A stretch of DNA of 64,000 nt from Liolophura sinensis (taxonomy: Eukaryota; Mollusca; Polyplacophora; Chitonida; Chitonidae): contig NC_088302.1 in the NCBI RefSeq assembly GCF_032854445.1, positions 2,598,023-2,662,022 of the forward strand, read 5' to 3'. Positions within the stretch are counted from its first letter, which is position 1; each line of letters opens with the position of its first letter. Below, one piece after another: positions 1 to 11,300 of this stretch. The notes under the pieces are model-generated. The model did no database searches. It was not told the DNA's origin and saw only the letters and a list, made by a program, of their open reading frames with translations. The position numbers were made by a program, and so were the translations under genes.

Positions 1-120
1 GTATATTCGTGGTGTTCAATAAGATCGCCACGTTGGAGATTCGAACAATTGCAATGAAAGCAACAGAAATACATATTTTTTGATTATTGACAACTATACT
101 AGCATGATACACGGGTTTAA
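1..120 (+). repeat. Repeat family S, partial copy
   Basis: Shares with copies at 3530 and 46355 the order GATCGCC(A/G)CGTT, AACA(A/G)TTGCAAT, ACATATTTT, GACAACT and a TACACG block. Runs into a SINE at about 128. Confidence 0.6.
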
Positions 121-127
121 TATGGTT

Positions 128-308
128 GTCGTGAGTTCAAGTCTAGCACATGCTGGCTTCCTCTCCGGCCGTACGTAAGAAGGTCTTCCAGCAGCCTGCT
201 GATGGCCGTGGGTTGTGCCCGGTTTCCTCCCACCATAATGCTGGCCGCCGTCGTATAAGTAAAATATTCTTAAGTACGGCGTAAAGCACTAATCAAATAA
301 ATAAATAA
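128..308 (+). repeat. SINE family A, 5'-truncated
   Basis: Contains the diagnostic body TGCTGGCTTCCTCTCCGGCC, the TAATGCTGGCCGCCGTCGTA block, AAATATTCTTAAGTACGGCG and an (AAAT)n tail. The tRNA head is mostly missing. Confidence 0.85.
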
Positions 309-607
309 ACAGAAGATTATGTAACACTGATCTTTCTCTAAGGTGGCTGAAGTATTTAAGTAATTCGCTGCGTAACATCGAAAGAGTATTTGCATATTTT
401 CGGTACCGGTAGGCCATAAGATCGAACCTGATTGTGGCCCGATCGGAGGAAGTGATGGATCTTCAACTATTGTTTTCAGGTTGTCCATTTTACAATGTAC
501 AATGCGTTATGAAGATCTTCGTCTGATTAAAATCCACCCAAATGCGCCTGTAATCAAAATCTGGAGTTTTGAAGGCTTACGATTAGAGGGAATTCTTGAC
601 AGATTGT

Positions 608-668
608 TTGACGCCCAGCTCATGCTGCCTTCCTCTCCGGCTGTATATGGGAAGGTCTACTGACAACA
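608..668 (+). repeat. SINE family A fragment
   Basis: Short middle segment (CTCATGCTGCCTTCCTCTCC, GGGAAGGTC). Confidence 0.55.
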
Positions 669-684
669 GTCACGTTTTTTTACT

Positions 685-815
685 CTAACCTCCTACTGTT
701 GGACGTCAAGCGAGGCAGCAGCGTGTACCTCACCCTTTTTTAAAGTCTTTGGTATGAGCCACCTGGATTTGATCCCAGGTCTCCCGACGCCGAGATGGTT
801 GCTCTTTGCATGAGG
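685..815 (-). repeat. SINE family B fragment (head side)
   Basis: Contains the CAAGCGAGGC block, the TTTTTTAAAGTCTTTGGT link and a tRNA-like B box on the minus strand (cctGGGATCaAATCCag), matching the head half of the copies at 51602 and 60065. Confidence 0.5.
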
Positions 816-1717
816 TCACAGGAGTGGGTGAACTTACCATTTTGCCATCAGGACAGAAGATGACGTGTGGGCTTCACCGAACGGAGTCAGCATCAGTGCG
901 TGATAGATATCTTTAGTGTCGTCCCCATGGCTGATCTTTGAAATCAGGACCAAAGACCCGCCAGGAAGGCACAATTCAGGAAGGCACAATTGAAATGGCC
1001 CTCTTCCCATACGCTTATCATCAGTCATTCGTGTACATGGGACTAGCCTGGTTCTTTTTAAACAGTTATGAAGAAAATAAGGGAGGCAGCTCATGGAAAA
1101 TACCACTGCCAAATAGAGGCAACAGCGAAACTTAAGAAGTAAAGTAAATAACGACGAAGCCACACGCAATATACGTTGCACATATATACTTATGATCAGT
1201 GTGTACGTCAGAACTAACGATTATCCCTAATAACAGGCGAGAGCAGAGGGCAAAGACACGGGTCGGCAAGAAAAGACGAAATGTGGTAACCCACGGAAAC
1301 TGTACCGGTACTGCACAACAAGGCGATCTGACCAAGTGTCATAAACGCCAGATCAGTCACGCAAATGCAGATTTGACAAAGGTAGGAATAAAATGACTTC
1401 GTGAGTGTTATGATTTATTCAAATGCAAACAAGACGGCCATACGTGACTCCCTTAGTTACCACCAAAGTATACTTAAACCCACCTGCACACAAAACCACG
1501 GGCAGAGAGCAACATTTTCTTCAATCTGGCAGGTTTTACCAAACAACACAGAGGATAGATTGGTAAAATTGGTAAAAACACTCCGAAAAATTATGGTGTC
1601 TTTACAGAGAGATTCGATCTTCAGCGATGGCTTGTATGAAAACTCGGTTTCTGAGTTTTATAATCGGGAAGATGCAACAGACATTATACAGTGTCACGTA
1701 AGAAAAATCAGGGTATA
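816..1717. other. No gene or repeat recognised
   Basis: About 0.9 kb with no convincing coding signal on either strand, no splice-bounded homology and no repeat that recurs elsewhere in the window. Confidence 0.4.
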
Positions 1718-1880
1718 AATTTTATTTATTTATTTATTTGATTGGTGTTTTACGCTGTACTGCTGGAGTGGAAGCCAGCATGGGATGGATTTGAACTCAC
1801 AGCGGCCACATTGGTGAGAGGCTCCTTGGTCATTACGACGTGCTGCCGTGCCAATCCTCTCGACCACGGAGACCATGCGG
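1718..1880 (-). repeat. SINE family A, internally deleted
   Basis: Begins with TTTATTTATTTATTTGATTG and GTGTTTTACG (tail side), then jumps to GAAGCCAGCATG and the tRNA head (ACTCACAGCGGCCACATTGG, GAGAGGCTCCTTGG). The central 130 bp is missing. Confidence 0.75.
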
Positions 1881-2489
1881 TAATTACTCCAGTTGTTGGT
1901 GGTGACCCTGGGGATGTTAAGCCAGTAGCTTTGTCACATAATTCTGCTGTTGGTATTTTCCAGGTCTGCCCTGTTTCTTTCTGACCGCTGACGTGAAGAG
2001 GAGTCATTCTTGCGGAGTACCTTACGTATAAATCAAATAAATGAAATAAATGAATAACTCAATTATTCTACAGGTAACTCTACTTAAACATTTTATCAAG
2101 TCGGCGGGAAAATGTCAGCCTCTGAAAGCCACAGTTGCCTCCTAAATGTCAGAAAATCATGCTATTATAGAGACCACTCAATGATGCATACAGTGTATGT
2201 ACAACAGTCTTACACGTGCATATGAAATGTACTCTTCTTTATGTAATCGACAATTGCTCCATTACATGTACATTTGGTACAAAGCTGTCTGTTTTAAACA
2301 CTTCATCATGTATACATGTAGGAGTTGATGCCGGATGACTGCATCTTTGGTATCGGTAAACTACCACACAACTTACCAACAACTTAGAGCTTTTTAAAGA
2401 CTAAAACCTTTGTTTTAGGTTAAAGTAAATGGACATTAAGAGATTCCAAATAGGCGCCTAAACATATGTTATATAAGACCGTTGTCATA

Positions 2490-2790
2490 TTACAAGATTT
2501 ATTCCTAGAACTGATCAGGCCAAAGGCTTAGTGATGACAACACAGCAATTTTGAGTAATTCAAGACAAGTGACGTCTAAAAAATTGCAATTGACATCCCT
2601 GCATTTTTATCTAAACTGAGTTGCCAGCTAGCACACTGTCGTCGCTGCTCTTGTTTTCACTTCCTGTGTTGTACGTCTTTTAATTATGTTAAGACTGGAC
2701 GCATAGTATGCAAATGCAAAATGGAATGTCCTTTGTTAATATTTGTAGTAATACCATATCCCAGGTCGCCAGTTCCCTGAAAGACTTTTG
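2490..2790 (+). repeat. Repeat family R, copy 1
   Basis: Has GTGATGACAACACAGCA, TTTTGAGTAATTC, GTGACGTCTAA, then CACACTGTCGTCGCTGCTC and the TTTTAATTATGTT block. The middle (CTTAAGCCATGG to TTCACCGG) is deleted. Confidence 0.7.
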
Positions 2791-2964
2791 TCAGTGTTTC
2801 TTGTGGCATAAAGGTCGACAATTCTTGTAGAGCCAGTATAACGTGAACTTAAATGAAGCTCTATGAAAAGTGCTTGTCCTTTTCTGAGTTCTCTGTATGT
2901 GCTACGTGAACACTAAACAACGCGGCGCCATCATAATTCCTTACACGCTGAGATTGTTCTGTGG

Positions 2965-3235
2965 CTGAAAATAAGTGACTTTGGGATTTAACGTCGTACT
3001 TAGCACTTTTTCAGTCATATAAGGAAGGAGTCCTTGGAGTGTATATAATGTGTCTCCTTGTTGAAGAACGCATTTTCTACCCCTCTTTTTCTCTGTAGAA
3101 TCACGCCCGAGATAGTGCGGAGGATAGTGCCGCTTCACTGAAACGACTTACCGAAGGCAAGTAAGCCGCATTGCCCGATCCGTTATACGGGTCAACTAGT
3201 CGTTGCGCTATCCTTTTTTTAAGGTTCAGCTGGCA
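2965..3235 (-). repeat. SINE family B, diverged copy
   Basis: Shows the tail side TTAACGTCGTACTTAGCACT, GGAAGGAGTCCTTGGAGTGT, TGTCTCCTTGTTGAAG and the central CCGAAGGCAAGTAAGCCGC with GGGTCAACTAGTCGTTGC, as at 60065. Confidence 0.75.
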
Positions 3236-3529
3236 ACTCTTGTTTCATCCGCCCATTTCAATGATGAACCTACAGTGAAACATTCTTGATACTTGGTGTT
3301 AAACAATAGTGGGTCAGTTATGGCGGCCGATGTCATTGGAGATGGCGAATGGTCTATGCGTGGTTATTTGGTTTCGTCCTGTACGAAATCCTTGGTAGTC
3401 TCGTCATTTGTTGAAGCTTGATCATCCCTTTAAATTCACACTGATCTCGGACGTGATTCTACAACCTCATCAACGTGTTGTGTGACGATATCAAAATCAC
3501 GTTATTATGGTATAGACTAGTTATTCCGT

Positions 3530-4060
3530 CAAATCCCTTCATTCCAAGTTTCTTAAGTTTTATAATGAGTAAAATACCTTGTAAGTAAATATGGGCAGAG
3601 CGTTCAGGATCCCTGGCGCTCTGCTTTATAATTGTTATAATTAACTCCGCGTATCTCGTGGCTGGGGCCGAAATGCTCATCGTATTGAATGAGATCGCCG
3701 CGTTTGATATATGAACAGTTGCAATTCAAGCGCAACTGAGATACATATTTTGTTATCAACAGCTGATATTCTAGCGATGTACACGATTCGAATACTGAGT
3801 TCACTCAGTCGCCTAGAACATACCTTGCATCATTTCCAGCATCAATGAAAACTGTTGACCGCTTTTCTTTTTAGTTTCATACTTCATATAATTTTTCAAT
3901 TCTTTGGTAATTTGTGGTAAACGTCGTTTTGGGAATTGGCCTTGCGATTATTGGTCAGGAACGTCCTTACTGGTTTACGAATGTCTGTTTCGACGCACAG
4001 ATTCAGCATTCGCGCAATCAGCAAATTGTCGACAACTACTTAGCACAAGTGACAAGGATT
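3530..4060 (+). repeat. Repeat family S, long copy
   Basis: Shares with 46355-46815 the ordered blocks CCAAGTTTCTTAAGTTTTA, GTAAGTAAATAT, CTGG(C)CGCTCTGCTT, GATCGCCGCGTT, CAACAGCTGAT, CGCCTAGAACATACCTTGCA, AACTGTTGACCGCTT, GGGAATTGGCCTTGC and ACGAATGTCTGTTTCGACGC. No coding capacity seen. Confidence 0.7.
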
Positions 4061-4557
4061 GGCTCCTTTTAATTGCAAGACGTCCCCAAGCCTGATCCCC
4101 GATGTGTCTATCAAGCCTGCAGAGAGGTGTGATCAATAGATAAGAGGTCTGTTCTCAGGTAAAGGCATTGATAGCATCCGACTGTCGTCTTAACGCTTTC
4201 CACAAAGCGGTCCACATATCATTGTTATATACTGTACTTGACTGGTCAGTTTAAATAGGCATCACCCTTTCTACAGGATTGATTTATTACTAATTGTACA
4301 CACGTGTAGAATAAAGGCAGCATTAGAATCCCTTAATCTGAATAAATTAGTAAAACCGACAATTAGGAACTCGCTTAACGGAAATTACATTTCATTTCTT
4401 CGTATTCCAGGTATTAGTACTTAGGCATGATGCTATATGCACATGTTACTATACAATGTCTAGTGACAATGGTATATCACAAAGTCCTTTCCATTCTATC
4501 CTGTCTTTACAATTACCTTGAAATATATACTGTGTATCCCTACCAGTGGATGATCGC

Positions 4558-4624
4558 CAGTTTCCTCTGTACTCTGTCCGGTTTTCTCCCAATACAATGC
4601 TGGCCACCGTTGTAAAATAAATAC
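4558..4624 (+). repeat. SINE family A fragment
   Basis: Degenerate 3' part (CTCTGTCCGGTTTTCTCCCA, ACAATGCTGGCCACCG, AAATAAATAC). Confidence 0.5.
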
Positions 4625-4774
4625 ACGTACAAATCACTTGAATTAGTAATAACAGAATGTAAGAATATCCTTCATGACACAAATCACAATTTGACTATAC
4701 CAGGATAACCATGGCGTGCAAAAAATTTGATTTTTACACTTGTATTTTTGTATGTTTAATACGATCGTTTTTTT

Positions 4775-5345
4775 ACAAGCCATATGGCAAGTCTCATGAG
4801 AAGCCAAAAGGCAAAGTCCTGAGAGATGTCATATGGTAAAATTTCACGAGAAGCCATATGGCCAAGACTCATGAGAAGCCAAGAGGCATTCCCAAGCGTA
4901 ATTCCCAAGACGACGTATCACACAAACCACTAGAGAACTAAGAAAGTATATAAAGTACGACAATAGGACGGAATGACAAAGAGAAGCAGTCATCAGTTTT
5001 CAATGATGCTAGAAAGATGCAAGGCATGTTCTAGGCGACTGAATATCAGTATTCGAATCGTGTACCATGCTACAATATCAGTTGTCCATCGCAAAATATG
5101 TACCTCAGTTGTCCTTTGATTTCAACTGTTCATATGTATAAAGTGGCAACGTAATTAAACAAGATGAATATTTCGTCCCTAACCCCGGGATAGGCGGAAT
5201 TAGATGAAATCATCAAACAGAGCGCCAGAGATTCTGGACGCCAAATCCCGTAAGAGGTGAAGTGACCAAGTCCCATGAAAAGCAAAGAGGTGATGTCACA
5301 TGAGAGGTCACGTGGTGAAGTCTCACAAAGTAAGGTAATGTGGCA
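4775..5345. repeat. Degenerate short tandem repeat split by a family S copy
   Basis: 4775-4890 has diverged ~25-50 bp units built on TCATGAGAAGCCATATGGC; 5245-5340 has similar AAGTCCCATGAAAAGC and GTCACATGAGAGG units. A family S copy lies between them, as if inserted into an array. Confidence 0.5.
4985..5225 (-). repeat. Repeat family S, inverted copy
   Basis: Reverse complement of the central S blocks: AGGCATGTTCTAGGCGACTG, TACCATGCTACAATATCAG, ATATGTACCTCAGTTG, CAACTGTTCATATGT and GAGCGCCAGAGATTCTGGAC. Confidence 0.7.
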
Positions 5346-5574
5346 AATGAAGCCAGACGATATGATATAAAATAACATGATATAAAATGTCGGTTTTATT
5401 TATTAAACTTCCGAAGACTGGCTACAAATGTACAGTGACATTCTTGTTTTTTTCACTGTTACCTGCCCGCTTAGTTTTCTGTAATAGTTGATCAGGTACT
5501 GCTGTAAGCCCGTTGGATAATCTTCAGGTGCAGGACCTACCGTGCGAATAATGTTGACGTATAGGACGTATCAG

Positions 5575-6765
5575 ATGGTTAATGTTCACTTTTAGGGGCC
5601 TACCAAGTGGATAATGGTCACTTTTAGGGCCTACCAGGTGGATAATGGTCACTTTTAGGGCCTACCAGGTGGATAATGGTCACTTTTAGGGCCTACCAGG
5701 TGGATACTGGTCACTTTTAGGGCCTACCAGGTGGATAATGTTCGTGTTTAGAACTGGCCATGCAAATAATGTTGAGGTACTTGTATAGGATCAACTGGGC
5801 GGATAACACCGTGCGAAAAAGGATGAGGTGTAAGACTCATCGGGTGGATAATGCTCATGTTTAGGGCCCTCCGGGTGGATAATGTTTAGGTTTAAGGCCT
5901 ACGGCCAAATATTGTTCAAGTGTGAGACCTACTTTCCTCTCCGACTGTACCTAGGAAGGTCTTGCAGCAGCCTGCGAGTGGTTGGTTTCCCCTGGGCTCT
6001 TGAGAATGGGGTAAAACACCTCTCGTGTAAACAAAACAAATAAATAAGACCAATCGGGTGGATAATGTTCAGGTATAGGACTTACAGGCTGGATAATGTT
6101 TAGGTATAGGACTTACAGGCTGGATAATGTTCAGGTATAGGACTTACAGGCTGGATAATGTTCAGGTATAGGGTTTACATGCTGATAATGTTCAGGTATA
6201 GGACTTACGTGCTGATAATGTTCAGGTATAGGACTTACGTGCTGATAATGTTGAGTTACATGACCTGGCGGATAATGCACAGGTATGGGACCTAAAAGAG
6301 GGATAATGTTGAGTCATATGATCTACCAACCGGATAATGTGCAGGTATAGGACCTACCATGCGAATAATGTTGAGTCATAGAACCTACCGGCCGGATAAC
6401 GTTCAAGTTTAAGACTTACCGTGCTTGTAACGCTAGGTTACAAGACCTAGCAGACTGATAATGTTCAGGTTTAGGACCGTACCGGGCGGAGTCATACAAC
6501 CTAGCGACAGAATGATGTTCAAGGTTTAGGGCCTACCATGAGAATAATGTTGAGTCATAGGACCTACCGGCCGGATAACGTTCAAGACTTACCGTGATGG
6601 TAACGCTAGGTTACAGGACCTAGCAGACTGATAATGTTCCGGTTCAGGACCGTATCGGGCGGATAGTATTCAGGTTTAGGACCGTACCGGGCGAATAATG
6701 CTAGATTTAGGACCGTACCGAGTGGATAATTTTCAGGTTTAGGAGCTTACCGGCCGGATAGTGTT
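5575..6765 (+). repeat. 31-bp minisatellite (two blocks)
   Basis: Block 1 (5575-5760) has near-identical 31-bp units starting GATAATGGTCACTTTTAGGG at 5610, 5641, 5672 and 5703. Block 2 (6055-6765) is a diverged 31-bp version (GGATAATGTTCAGGTATAGG). Units with GATAATGTTNAG and GGACCTACC decay toward 6765. A SINE fragment separates the blocks. Confidence 0.9.
5928..6048 (+). repeat. SINE family A fragment inside the 31-bp array
   Basis: TTTCCTCTCCGACTGTACC, GGAAGGTCTTGCAGCAGCCT and a tail GTAAAACACC...AAATAAATAAG. It is internally deleted. Confidence 0.65.
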
Positions 6766-6977
6766 CAGATAATACGTAACAGGTGGCAATTATACCAAAA
6801 TCATACGTGAATCCTGTTTGACAGGACATGTTGTAGTCTATCATTACCTTGTCATGCTATCTTATTCTATTGTGACAGGGCTAGGCTATCCTTTGTCAAT
6901 TTTTATGACTCATACATCGCCAACGAGTATATGGACTCGCTTCGCTGTATGTTTGCAGCTGTAAGACCCATGCGGGA

Positions 6978-7110
6978 CCTCCGTGAGCGAGGTCGGTTGT
7001 CTCCCTATGGTAAGTTTAGATCCAGTTCATACTGGCTTTCGCTCCGAATGTACGTGCGAAGGAATTGTAACAACTTGCGGATGGCCGTGCGTTAGCGCTT
7101 GATTTTTGGC
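6978..7110 (+). repeat. SINE family A, strongly diverged
   Basis: GACCTCCGTGAGCGAGGTCGG (tRNA-like head), TCCAGTTCATACTGGCTTTC and CAACTTGCGGATGGCCGTGC remain. Confidence 0.5.
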
Positions 7111-7438
7111 CCAGAGCAATACTCAACTCTCAAAGTATGTCACAGGAAGTATTTAAACGTTACAGTAAATTCCAGTTTTAATATAAATAAGTTTTGTGGT
7201 TAGATACAAGTGGAGACATTTTCGTCAGGTATTATACTTTATTTGTCGATAGGTAAAGAAACACCATATCATGGATGAAAAAATGCGCCAGAAATATGGA
7301 ATAGCAAAACGGACATATAAAATAAGAAATATTAGCGATAAAATGCTGAATTTTTAAATAATGAACTAAATATGTAATGACTCAAAATATTTCTCCTCTA
7401 GAGGCAAACGATGGTCCAAACTTTTCACCCAAAACAAA

Positions 7439-7506
7439 TACTGCATGTCTACTCATACAATTGCATCCAAAATACTGCATGTCTACTCATACAATTGCAT
7501 CCAAAA
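7439..7506 (+). repeat. 34-bp direct duplication
   Basis: Two perfect 34-bp units beginning ACTGCATGTCTACTCATACA. Confidence 0.85.
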
Positions 7507-7805
7507 TAGATATTTCATGTCAACTCGCCTCTTCCAAGAAATCTTTTCTTTCAGAAGTCAGATCCCCATACAAGACGCCCTGAACGTACAGGTGCACTCA
7601 CAAGCTCACGATGTCACTTTCAGACTGTCGTTGGTTTGTCAATACACGAGACGCTTCCCTAAAATGTGTAAGTGAAATACTAACTCTATTAAACTGTCAA
7701 GTCGACTAAGGTTTTTGTCCATACTATTTCAAAAATTAAATATTCGGCTTTCGGCTACGTTTTCTTTTAACGTTTTGAAAGGGTTGTCACGCACTAAAGT
7801 GCCCA

Positions 7806-7975
7806 AGAGGATTTTATTTTAACTGCTTATGTAATGTATAAGTATCAATATACACGCCCCCTATCACCATGGCTTAAGCAGAATTAGGTAGAGCAAACTG
7901 CAATGATATCAACTGCAATTTATTAGACGTGACTGGTCTAGAATTACTCAAAATGCAATCGCATTGAAAAAATGG
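7806..7975 (-). repeat. Repeat family R, inverted copy
   Basis: Reverse complement of the R core: ACCATGGCTTAAGCAGAATT, GATATCAACTGCAATTTATT, AGACGTGACTGGTCTAGAAT and TACTCAAAATGC. Confidence 0.75.
7813..7818 (-). promoter_or_regulatory. Candidate poly(A) signal for gene A
   Basis: AATAAA on the minus strand about 310 nt after the gene A stop. It lies inside a dispersed repeat (family R), so it may be coincidental. Confidence 0.25.
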
Positions 7976-8124
7976 CATTTGTCTTCTAACTTTAGGCATT
8001 ATCCAGTTTTCATTTCCGTGTCTCTTGACACGCCTCAACCACAACCTAGGCAAGTGTCCATCCTCTGACTAAAGTACTCCGTGGTGACTATCTCCAATAA
8101 CCCTGTACAGCAATTACACGGTGC

Positions 8125-8360
8125 TCACTGTATGGTATATCTGGCCCATCCAACTGCGATTTCTTCGTTGCCGTCTATGTCGCTGCCGTCATCGGCCATG
8201 AGCTCACACTCTGTTTCCTGCACCGCCATATTGAAAGAAGAACACTCCAGGCGATCGATACAGTGCGAGAAACACTCCACAGGGCTGGAGTTTTGGAATG
8301 TCATCAGACGACGGCCTTTTGATCTCTTCCCCATGCGACTTTGGAGACGAAAGTATCTTG
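8125..8360 (-). CDS. Gene A exon 4: PAN/apple-like domain and stop
   Basis: The acceptor ttatttttcag is followed by a 236 nt exon ending in TGA. The domain shows VECFSHC, then a Cys-Ser-Ser-Phe-Asn motif and ECELM, the four-cysteine PAN_1 pattern. A basic linker (RMGKRSKGRR) joins it to the lectin domain. There are four homologous copies of this exon in the window: this one, gene B, pseudo-exon C and the stub at 8907. Confidence 0.85.
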
Positions 8361-11300
8361 CTGAAAAATAAGGAGTCAATACTGAACAGGTTTTATTCAA
8401 AATACCAATTTTATCATGTCTTAACAATGTTTAAGTGTTCATGGAATGTACTTTGTAAATCTGAGCTTCACTGGCAGTTCTGTTCCCGAAATGACTAAAG
8501 AAAAGTTCTCTAGGGTGATGGTTGTGTTCAATTTCGCTAAAGCTTTGATTGCTTTAATTACAGGTGTGCTTACAGTACACACAGACCAACAACCTGGGGT
8601 GGGGGAAATTGTTCAGTCACTGCTACCCGTGAAATGTAAGATCGTGAAGATTTGCAAAACACTAATAACAATTGTTTTATGTTGGCACTTTTTCATTCAT
8701 CCGATGAAGCCGTAATATGTTGCAAGAGTTTTCTTGTTCGCTAATCAGGTCGCATCCTGTACCCAGGTCCAGAAGCAAATAAATTAGTTCAGTGGCCTTT
8801 AAACGGGTGTTTTTGTACAGACTCCTCGAAATCGACATGCAGAATAAGAACGGCTCCTTGATATAGCGAGATTCAGACGATGCGCATTATTGAGTGCTAC
8901 AGTCACATTTGATCTCTTCCCGATGCGACTTTTGAGAGAAAAGTATTTCACTAAAAGATTAAGACTGAATTTGGTTTGTCTAAAAGTTTCCTGTTTTTAT
9001 GGACTGCAGATTTTTGATTCGAATATCTAGACAATTTATATTTGCATGTTGACGAAATGTAATAGTCAGTCTTCTAACTGGGAAAAGCTTGAGTATACAG
9101 GATATAAAGGTATCCTGATGACAAACACCAATTCTAACTGTTAAAAGCTTGAGTATACTGGATATGAAGGTATCCTGATGACAAACACCAATACTAACTG
9201 GGAAAAGCTTGAGTATACTGGATATGAAGGTATCCTGATGACAAACACCAATATTATCTGGGAAAAGCTTGAGTATACTGGATATAAAGGTATCCTGATG
9301 ACAAACACCAGTACTAACTGGGAAAAGCTTGAGTATACTGGATATAAAGGTATCCTTAAGACAAACACCAATACTTTCCTCAAAATAAATTTCAAAATAA
9401 GAAAAAGAACTGTGTAATTCTAATCTGCGGATAAAGTATTATTATGTAGAAACAAGGCGATTTGGAGGCGTTGCTTCCACAAAACGGTCTGATGGAAATG
9501 TTGAAGTATACAGAGATTCAGAGCACAGCTAAAAGTTATCACTGTGGAAAGCAAACAATGATGCTATACTCCGAAACAAAAGGATATTAACAACGATACA
9601 TTATAGAGCGGGCCTCCCTGGCCGAGGTGGTTAGCATGCCAGCCCGGCGCAATGATGTACGAGCATCTCACTAATGCGGTCGCTGTTAATTCAGTATAAT
9701 TCAATACATACAGCAAGTTACACGCCCACTAGCACCATGGCTTAAGTAAAATTAAGTCAAAAATGTGTGAAGGCCTGCAGCAACCTGCAGATAATCGTGG
9801 GTTTCCCCGGTCTCTGCCTCAGTTCCTCCTACTATAACGCTGGCCGCAGTCGTATAAGTGAAATATTCTTCAGTGCGGCGTGAAACTTGTATGAAACAAA
9901 AAAATGAGCTATAGCCATAGATAGCTTCTAGCACATGTCACCGAACATTGAACGTGCCATGCAAGGAAAAAGTAGAAATGTTACGTGTTTATTACGTGGC
10001 TTACCGGTTCTGCTGCCATAGACTTCTACCTGGCACATGGAAAGTAAGCTTGGAGTAGTTCTGATCTTTGTGATACGGACAAATCTTCCCAATATTTCGG
10101 ACATGCAAGGCAGAACTGTGCGTATCCTCAAAGGCACTCCTGTGAGTTGCTTGTAACAAAGCTGTGGCTCAACAAGTTGTTTTGTATCATTGTCCCATTG
10201 CATCGATATTTCAATGGAGAAGTTTTTAACTCTGTAGCCTGTTACATAAAAATACACAGATAATAATAATAAAAAAAACACATCGACAGCATTTGAAACA
10301 TGTAGGAACAATTTCATGAGGAATTTGTTTTTGTTAAGTTTTGAACCCGTTTATTTATTTACTATTTGACTTATTCATTACTAAAATGTTGCATAGCTGC
10401 CTCTGGCAAGTAACAGACAAATTGTCCCTGTTATGGCACAGAGACTTCCAGTAGCAGAAAAAGCTTAAAATGTATGGTACGTTGCTAAAACGCAACCAAT
10501 GTGGAAGGATTCTAGAGTTTTGTAGGGGGTGTGTATTTTTCTGCTTCTTAAACATTGAAATGACCAGTTGGAATACAACCCTAACTAAGGTAAAATGACA
10601 AGAGGCTGAATTTCACCGGTTACGTGAGGCCAAATGTCAGCTATCACATTATCGTTATTGCATTGCTCTGTCTCTCTCTACGATGTAACATTTTGCATTC
10701 TAGATTTTGTGTCTTTTTTATAGAGGTTAAATAAAATAGTTCCAGGATGACTATTTCAAGAATGACGTCATGTAATTAACTGCGCCAAAACAATGCAGCC
10801 GACTGACTGATTATCCCTCAACCCCATACTCAGTAATTTTATCCCTCAAATGTCAGCTGTTAGTTTTGTGAGTGAAGAATAACATAACGCCTGGGATAAA
10901 CCAAAAACTACTTCTCCACATGAGTTGCACACAGTTGGAAGCTATAGGGATAAGGCAAGGTGTTAAACCGTAAAACATGCGCCGTCGATCAGTCATTGTT
11001 ACAATGGCCACTACCATATCAATATCAATATTCTTAGGGGTATGGGATCGGCCTTCTAGGAATCCCTTCGCCTTATTCTCTGGGTATAGGACCCGTCTTA
11101 TGACTGGGAATCCCTTCGCCTTATTCTCTGGGTATACGACCCGTCTTATGACTGGGAATCCCATCGCCTTATTCTCTGGGTATAGGACCCGTCTTAGGAC
11201 TGGGAATCCCTTCGATTTATTCTCTGGATATAGGACCCGTCTTATGACTGGGAATCCCTTCGCCTTATTCTCTGGGTATAGGACCCCTCTTATGACAGGG

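Larger units (their letters stand above)
8361..10004 (-). other. Gene A intron 3
   Basis: The exon-proximal ~520 bp (8361-8890) aligns almost throughout with gene B intron 3 (34179-34690), showing that the duplication includes non-coding DNA. The rest holds the PAN stub, a 60-bp tandem array and a SINE interrupted by repeat R. Confidence 0.75.

Noticed and set aside
9141-9417. Tandem-repeat protein frames on both strands
   Set aside because: 60-bp minisatellite in gene A intron 3.
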